Shown here one piece after another: positions 14,415 to 18,366 of a stretch of 18,366 nt of DNA. Location of the stretch: positions 1 to 18,366 of the forward strand of contig JAEUJT010000219.1 in NCBI GenBank assembly GCA_016793525.1, given 5' to 3'. The notes under the pieces are model-generated. The model did no database searches and was not told the origin of the DNA. It saw only the letters and a program-made list of their open reading frames with translations. Position 1 is the stretch's first letter, and every line of letters begins with the position of its first letter. The DNA comes from Archangium sp. Its GTDB lineage: Bacteria; Myxococcota; Myxococcia; Myxococcales; Myxococcaceae. Position numbers and translations under genes: made by a program.

Positions 14415-14978
14415 ATGGGACAGGCGGCCAAGAAGCGCGCGACGTACGAAGACTTGCTCGCTTACCCCGAGGGCACAAACGTCGAGCTCATCGACGGCGA
14501 CCTTCATGTTCTGCCGCGTCCGTCGACTCCGCACGCGATGGCCGGTTCAGCTTTGGGAGGGCTCGTCATTCCACCCTTCCAGTTCGGGCGCGGCGGTCCG
14601 GGTGGATGGCTCATCCTCCATGAGCCCGAGCTCCACCTCGGCGGCGATGCGCTCATCCCCGATTTGGCGGGCTGGCGTCGCGAGCGCATGCCTGAGCTCC
14701 CCCACGTGCCAGCCATCGAGCTCGTCCCCGACTGGGTCTGCGAGTTCCTCTCGTACCCCTCAACCGCGAAGTACGACCGCACAGTGAAGATGCCGCTCTA
14801 TGCCGAAAAAGGCGTGAAGCACCTGTGGATCGGCGACGACCAAGCCCACACCCTCGAAGTGTACCGGCGCACCGATGCAGGTTGGTTGCTGGTGAAGACC
14901 TTCGCCGGTGACGAACTGATCCGCGCCGAGCCGTTCGACGCCGTGGAGATCGATCTCAGCTGGCTGTGGAAGCGCTGA
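14415..14978 (+). CDS. Uma2 family (DUF820) PD-(D/E)XK restriction endonuclease-like protein
   Basis: The 187-residue protein matches the Uma2/DUF820 family. Features are a YEDLLAYPEGTNVELIDGDL opening, IPDLAGWRRE with Asp83, DWVCEFLS with Glu110, and STAKYDRTVKMPLYAEKGVKHLWIGD (115-140). Asp83 and Glu110 are the expected metal ligands of a PD-(D/E)XK-like fold. Biological roles of this expanded family are largely unknown. The start at ATG 14415 has a CGGAG-like Shine-Dalgarno at 14398-14402 at long spacing; the frame is open far upstream but only as a shadow of xerC. It is the only plus-strand gene between 5567 and 17281. It is divergent from xerC with a 60-base gap and convergent with xerD with 3 bases between stops, so it looks like an insertion between the two recombinases. 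Confidence 0.92.
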   Translation: MGQAAKKRATYEDLLAYPEGTNVELIDGDLHVLPRPSTPHAMAGSALGGLVIPPFQFGRGGPGGWLILHEPELHLGGDALIPDLAGWRRERMPELPHVPAIELVPDWVCEFLSYPSTAKYDRTVKMPLYAEKGVKHLWIGDDQAHTLEVYRRTDAGWLLVKTFAGDELIRAEPFDAVEIDLSWLWKR

Positions 14979-14981
14979 GTC

Positions 14982-15872
14982 TCACCGACGCGCCCGCGGG
15001 TGCTGCCGCACCGCCTGGGTGAGCCGCTGCTGGCTGACGTGCGTGTAGATCTGCGTCGTCGACAAGTCGGCGTGCCCCAACATCATCTGCACTGCGCGCA
15101 AGTCGGCGCCCCGCTCCAACAAATGCGTCGCGAACGAGTGCCGCAGCTTGTGCGGAGAGATCTCCTTCTCGATGCCCGCCGTCTTCGCGTGCCGCCGCAA
15201 CAGCTTCCAGAACCCCATGCGGCTGAAGCCCTTGCCTCGGGGCGTGACGAAAAGTGCCGTCGTGGAGCGGGCCTTCAAAATGGTCGCCCGTGGCCCTGCT
15301 TGGTACGCCCTCACCGCTTCGATGGCCTTTTTGCCCAGGGGAACGACCCGCTCCTTGCGGCCCTTGCCCATGGTGAGCACGTAGCCGTCGGTGAGATTCA
15401 CGTCGCTCGTGGTCAGCCGCACCAGTTCGCTCACCCGGAGGCCCGTGGCGTAGAGCACCTCGATCATCGCCCGGTCACGCTGCCCCGCCGCCGACTTCTC
15501 GCTCGGCGCCGCGAGCAACCGCTCCACCTCGTCGAGGGAGAGAAACACCGGCAGCTTCTTCACGTGTTTCGGCGTGTCGAGATCGGCCGCCGGGTTCGCC
15601 GGGGCCAATTTCTCTTCAAAGAGGAACTTGTGAAAGCTGCGGAGCGACGCCACGTGCCGCGCCCGGCTCCGCGCTCCGAGGCCTCTTCGCCCGAGCGCCG
15701 CGAAGTACTCGAGCAGGTCTTCTCGGGTCGCCGCCTCGACGGTGCGCTTCTGCTTCGCCAGCGCGCCAAGCCACCCCTTCACGTCGTGCGCGTAGGCATC
15801 GACCGTCTTGGGCGCCGCGTTCTTCTCCGCGCGCAGGAAGGTGATGAAGAGATCGAGCAGGCCCGTCTGCAT
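14982..15872 (-). CDS. xerD: tyrosine recombinase XerD-like
   Basis: The 296-residue protein has the Xer layout. The core-binding domain (FITFLRAEKNAAPKTVDAYAHD, 9-30) is followed by a catalytic domain with Arg146 (ATGLRVSEL), Lys170 (GKGRKE), His241 and Arg244 (PHKLRHSFATHLLERG), His267 (MLGHADLSTTQIY) and Tyr276. The ending THVSQQRLTQAVRQHPRA is typical of XerD/XerC. Its expected partner is the paralogue at 13461-14354; both keep all catalytic residues. The ATG at 15872 is 5 bases after the YciO-type gene stop, so it is probably cotranscribed with it. It is convergent with the Uma2 gene with 3 bases between stops. Naming it XerD rather than XerC is by general resemblance only. Confidence 0.92.
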   Translation of the reverse strand: MQTGLLDLFITFLRAEKNAAPKTVDAYAHDVKGWLGALAKQKRTVEAATREDLLEYFAALGRRGLGARSRARHVASLRSFHKFLFEEKLAPANPAADLDTPKHVKKLPVFLSLDEVERLLAAPSEKSAAGQRDRAMIEVLYATGLRVSELVRLTTSDVNLTDGYVLTMGKGRKERVVPLGKKAIEAVRAYQAGPRATILKARSTTALFVTPRGKGFSRMGFWKLLRRHAKTAGIEKEISPHKLRHSFATHLLERGADLRAVQMMLGHADLSTTQIYTHVSQQRLTQAVRQHPRARR

Positions 15873-15877
15873 CTGCG

Positions 15878-16495
15878 TCAGACGACGATGATGCCTTTGC
15901 CCTGGCGCATCACTTCGATCTCGTCGCCGATCAACGACACCACCGTCGACGGCTCGTTCTGCTGCGGCCCACCGTCGAGGATCAGGTCGATGCGCAGCCC
16001 GAGCTCGTCTTTGATCGCCTTCGCGTCGGTCAGCACTTCGCCGTCTTCATCAGTCGCCGAGGTGGTGACGATCGGGCGGCCCAGCTTGGCGGCGATGGCC
16101 AACATCAGCGGCGCCTGCGGTACGCGAATGCCGACCTGGCGCTGCTTGGTGCGCATCATCTCTGGGACCAGGCGCGTCGCCTCGAGCACGAAGGTGAACG
16201 GGCCCGGCGTCAGCTGCCGCATGGTGCGGTAGGCGAAGTTCGAGACGATCGCGTAGCGCGCCACGTCAGACAGGTCGGGGCACAGAAACGCCAGCGGCTT
16301 CTTCCGGTCGCGGCCCTTCACGCCGTAGAGGCGATCGATGGCCTTCTTCGAATCGAGATCGCAGCCGATGCCGTAATAGGTGTCGGTCGGGTACGCGATG
16401 AGGCCGCCGCTCTCGAGCACCTTGGCCGCGCGCTCCACGACCCGCGGCTGGGGGTGAACGGGGTCGACTTCGACGATGGGTGCTGCTGCCGACAT
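15878..16495 (-). CDS. YrdC/Sua5 superfamily protein, YciO type
   Basis: The 205-residue protein has the YrdC fold. Landmarks are YPTDTYYGIGCD (35-46), KGRDRKKPL (60-68), LTPGPFTFVLEAT (95-107), VGIRVP (121-126) and PIVTTSAT (141-148). YrdC and Sua5 make threonylcarbamoyl-AMP for the t6A modification of tRNA. Overall length, the N-terminal PVHPQPRVVERAAKVLESGG segment and the end of the protein match YciO better than YrdC, and whether YciO-type proteins carry out the t6A step is uncertain. No C-terminal Sua5 domain is present. The ATG at 16495 is followed downstream by xerD after 5 bases and preceded by a secreted-protein gene 25 bases upstream, suggesting one transcript. Confidence 0.9.
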   Translation of the reverse strand: MSAAAPIVEVDPVHPQPRVVERAAKVLESGGLIAYPTDTYYGIGCDLDSKKAIDRLYGVKGRDRKKPLAFLCPDLSDVARYAIVSNFAYRTMRQLTPGPFTFVLEATRLVPEMMRTKQRQVGIRVPQAPLMLAIAAKLGRPIVTTSATDEDGEVLTDAKAIKDELGLRIDLILDGGPQQNEPSTVVSLIGDEIEVMRQGKGIIVV

Positions 16496-16520
16496 GGACC
16501 CGCGCCTGTAGCGGAAATCG

Positions 16521-17213
16521 TCAGCGTTTGCAGGAATTCAACGTCGGCACGAACGTCTGCGTGGCTGAAACGAATGTAAAATCAATCACTTTGCACCCGT
16601 CGCCGATGATCTGAGCGCTCGCCGCGCCGCCCCAATTCGCGTGCAGCCGCACCCGCGCCTGACCCTTGGTGTCGAACAACGTGGCCGAGAGCCGCAGCTT
16701 GCAGGCCTCGAGGTCTCCGCCCACCACCGACACCACCGCGGCCGGCTTGCCCTTGGTGAAGAACCAGAAGTCGCCCGTCGTGGCTCCGGGCGCCGCTGGG
16801 CAGAACTTGGGGGCCGTCTTCAACTCGAGCTGGTAGCCCTTCTGGAGCGGCAAGGCCTTGCACGCCCGCTTCGGCTCCAGGCGCGAATCGGCCAGCTGCC
16901 GCACCACGTCGCCCAGCACGTTTTTGCGCGCGAAGAACTTGGCCTCGAAGCCAGGCATGCCATCGAACCAGAGCTGAAACTGCTCCACCGCGCGCGCCGT
17001 GCCCGACGCCATGCGCAACAAATAGACGACCTGGTTCGCGTCGCAGCCCTCGACGACCGGGAGAATGGGCTTGTCCACCGCGTCGACGCCGCCGGGCGGC
17101 ACGGGCTCGACCACGTCACCGAGGCGACCGAGGGGGGCAGAGATCTCCGGGGGAGGCGACGGCAGCGTCAGCGGCGCAACGGAGAGAGACAGCGCGACGG
17201 CGAGAGCGAACAT
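16521..17213 (-). CDS. secreted Cys-containing protein of unknown function
   Basis: I do not recognise this 230-residue protein. It starts with a short signal peptide (MFALAVALSLSVAPLTLPSP) and then a Pro-rich stretch to about residue 53, so it is probably exported. The rest contains six cysteines (in EGCDAN, RACKAL, KFCPAA, EACKLR, DGCKVI and NSCKR), enough for three disulphides, which fits a periplasmic or secreted fold. The C-terminal half alternates as beta strands (QARVRLHANWGG, KVIDFTFVSATQTF). The ATG at 17213 is the only start that keeps the signal peptide. It heads the run to the YciO-type gene and xerD, and is divergent from the right-edge gene across 67 bases. No function is proposed. 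Confidence 0.75.
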   Translation of the reverse strand: MFALAVALSLSVAPLTLPSPPPEISAPLGRLGDVVEPVPPGGVDAVDKPILPVVEGCDANQVVYLLRMASGTARAVEQFQLWFDGMPGFEAKFFARKNVLGDVVRQLADSRLEPKRACKALPLQKGYQLELKTAPKFCPAAPGATTGDFWFFTKGKPAAVVSVVGGDLEACKLRLSATLFDTKGQARVRLHANWGGAASAQIIGDGCKVIDFTFVSATQTFVPTLNSCKR

Positions 17214-17280
17214 GCCGCCGCTTGTACCCTTTCTCGAATGCCATTTGCGCCTGGCACGTGAAGGGGCTACGCGCCCGACG

Positions 17281-18366
17281 GTGCGACCCGATACGTCGCG
17301 GGGAGTGACTCTCCCCGAGGGGGAAACCGGCTCATCTTTTCTTCACCGCGTTCTGGCGGCGGCGGTGTCGCGTTTCGCGAGCGACTTCAGCGACGCAGCG
17401 TTCCCCGCGCGCGCCGAGGTGTTCCGCACGACCTACGGTGACGCGCTGGCCCGGTTCGAAGCCGCGCGCCTCGCCTCGCCCCGCCGCATCGACATCGCCC
17501 GCACCATGGTGACGGCCGCCAACGGCGCCTTCCAGTTCCGCGCAGACGATAACGCGGTGGTTCCCCTCGAGCAGGCCATGCGCGGCGAAACGAAAGCGCC
17601 CGTGCTCGAGACCAAGCGCTTCACCGGCACGCCGGGCCTCAGAGTGGAGATCCCGCTCGATGGCCGCACCTACCGCGGGCTCGAGGCCCTTGGCGCCATC
17701 GACCGGCTCCTCGCCGACCACCACGTGACCCAGGCCGCGCACCGGGCGCTCCACTGGGTCGTGCAGCACATTCAGGCTGCGGGCGGCGCGCTCGACCTGT
17801 CGAAGCACCGCTTCGCCCTCCTCGGGGCCGCGGCGGAGCTCGCGCCCACCGCGCTCCTCCTCTCCGGCGGCGCCACGATTCTCTGGGTCGACGTTCGCTC
17901 CCCGGCCGACGCGCTGCGCGACACGAGCGCGCTGTCGGGCACGGTGCTGTTCAACCCGGCGAAAGACGACCTCCTTCTGAACCCCGCGGCGGCGCTCGCC
18001 TCGGTGCAGCGCTTCGCCGAAGACGGCCCGGTGCACCTGGGGCTGTTCGCCTACGCCCCCGGCGCGGGCCGCGAGCTGCGCATCGCCGGCGCGATGGACG
18101 TGCTGGCCCGCACCGCCAAGGGCCTCGCTTCAGTCTCGATGCTGGTGTCGCCGACCTCTCCAGGCGCGGTGCAGCCAGAAGATCGAACCATCAGCGACAC
18201 GCGGCGTACGGCGCCCAAGGCCTGGCAGCGCGGGCTCCAGACCGTCGGAGCCCTCCAACGGCCCGGCTACGTGCAAGCCAACGGCGTGGGCGTCGCGCGC
18301 GCGGCGATGACGATTCAAGGCGCGGCGTACCAAGCGGCCCAATACGTGCCCTCAAACTCCGCCAGC
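17281..18366 (+). CDS. unrecognised protein with Rossmann-like segment (partial, 3' end outside window)
   Basis: An open frame of 362 codons runs from GTG 17281 to the right edge with no stop. It has the strong third-position G/C bias of the neighbouring genes. I cannot assign a family. Residues 41-75 are helical (EVFRTTYGDALARFEAARLASP), and 150-170 form another helix. Residues 177-205 (HRFALLGAAAELAPTALLLS, then GGATILWVDV) read like a beta-alpha-beta Rossmann unit with an acidic residue, Asp204, ending the second strand, which suggests nucleotide or dinucleotide binding. The glycine pattern is not canonical. The start is uncertain: GTG 17281 has AAGGGG 14 bases upstream, and GTG 17305, GTG 17365 and TTG 17245 are alternatives. 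There is no signal peptide. Neighbouring genes give no hint of a role. Confidence 0.7.
   Translation, partial: MRPDTSRGVTLPEGETGSSFLHRVLAAAVSRFASDFSDAAFPARAEVFRTTYGDALARFEAARLASPRRIDIARTMVTAANGAFQFRADDNAVVPLEQAMRGETKAPVLETKRFTGTPGLRVEIPLDGRTYRGLEALGAIDRLLADHHVTQAAHRALHWVVQHIQAAGGALDLSKHRFALLGAAAELAPTALLLSGGATILWVDVRSPADALRDTSALSGTVLFNPAKDDLLLNPAAALASVQRFAEDGPVHLGLFAYAPGAGRELRIAGAMDVLARTAKGLASVSMLVSPTSPGAVQPEDRTISDTRRTAPKAWQRGLQTVGALQRPGYVQANGVGVARAAMTIQGAAYQAAQYVPSNSAS
17299..17317 (+). other. 7-base-pair hairpin near the start of the right-edge gene
   Basis: CGGGGAG (17299-17305) and CTCCCCG (17311-17317) are perfectly complementary around a TGACT loop. The downstream GGGGG run at 17319-17323 could compete for the same C-run. 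It lies either in the first codons of the right-edge gene or, if a later start is used, in its leader. No T-run follows directly, so it is a poor terminator. A translational control role is only a possibility. Confidence 0.3.

Noticed and set aside
13461..14534. Longer XerC protein starting at 14534
   Set aside because: The extra 60 residues are the reverse shadow of the Uma2 gene, and Xer proteins normally start near the chosen GTG.
17332..18036. 234-codon minus-strand open frame at the right edge
   Set aside because: The plus frame has the third-position G/C bias and plausible protein composition; the minus frame is Arg/Gly/Glu-rich without motifs.

Overview
The window is dense, GC-rich bacterial chromosome with very short intergenic gaps and frequent GTG starts. 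It looks like a member of the Myxococcota (myxobacteria). The supporting signs are a DUF6178 protein, a lipoprotein with the CxGxC...NCGxCGxxC cysteine pattern common in that phylum, long Pro/Ala-rich TPR proteins, a J-domain/TPR protein next to an accessory DnaK, an Uma2-type nuclease gene, and a stand-alone Smr protein. The species cannot be named from the sequence alone. I see no rRNA, tRNA, IS element, CRISPR array or convincing intrinsic terminator, and no stretch over 300 bases lacks a gene.

Layout. (1) 1-2438, minus strand: a tetraheme c-type cytochrome, then engB (ribosome-assembly GTPase), then a DUF6178 protein running off the left edge, all joined by 4-base overlaps. (2) 2469-5567, plus strand: a small secreted protein, coaE (last step of CoA synthesis), an extended SDR resembling thioester/fatty acyl-CoA reductases, and two single-hotdog MaoC/FAS1-type dehydratase subunits. 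This reads as a CoA/acyl-chain operon. (3) 5578-12634, minus strand, read right to left: a MerR-type regulator, an ArgD-like aminotransferase, a J-domain/TPR protein, a DnaK paralogue, a TPR/disordered protein, and a lipoprotein with two Lcl_C/DUF1566 domains. Gaps are 4-24 bases or small overlaps, so one transcript is likely. Its promoter should lie in the AT-rich 166-base gap at 12635-12800. (4) 12801-17213, mostly minus strand: a secreted Cys-rich protein, a YciO-type YrdC/Sua5 protein, a XerD-like and a XerC-like tyrosine recombinase, and an Smr-domain protein. An Uma2-family nuclease gene sits on the plus strand exactly between the two recombinases. (5) 17281 to the right edge, plus strand: a partial, unrecognised protein with a possible Rossmann-like segment.

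The most interesting parts are the dedicated DnaJ-TPR/DnaK/TPR/lipoprotein operon, whose DnaK has altered substrate-arch residues and no acidic tail; the Xer pair split by an antisense nuclease gene; the acyl-chain operon led by coaE; and the unrecognised right-edge protein.
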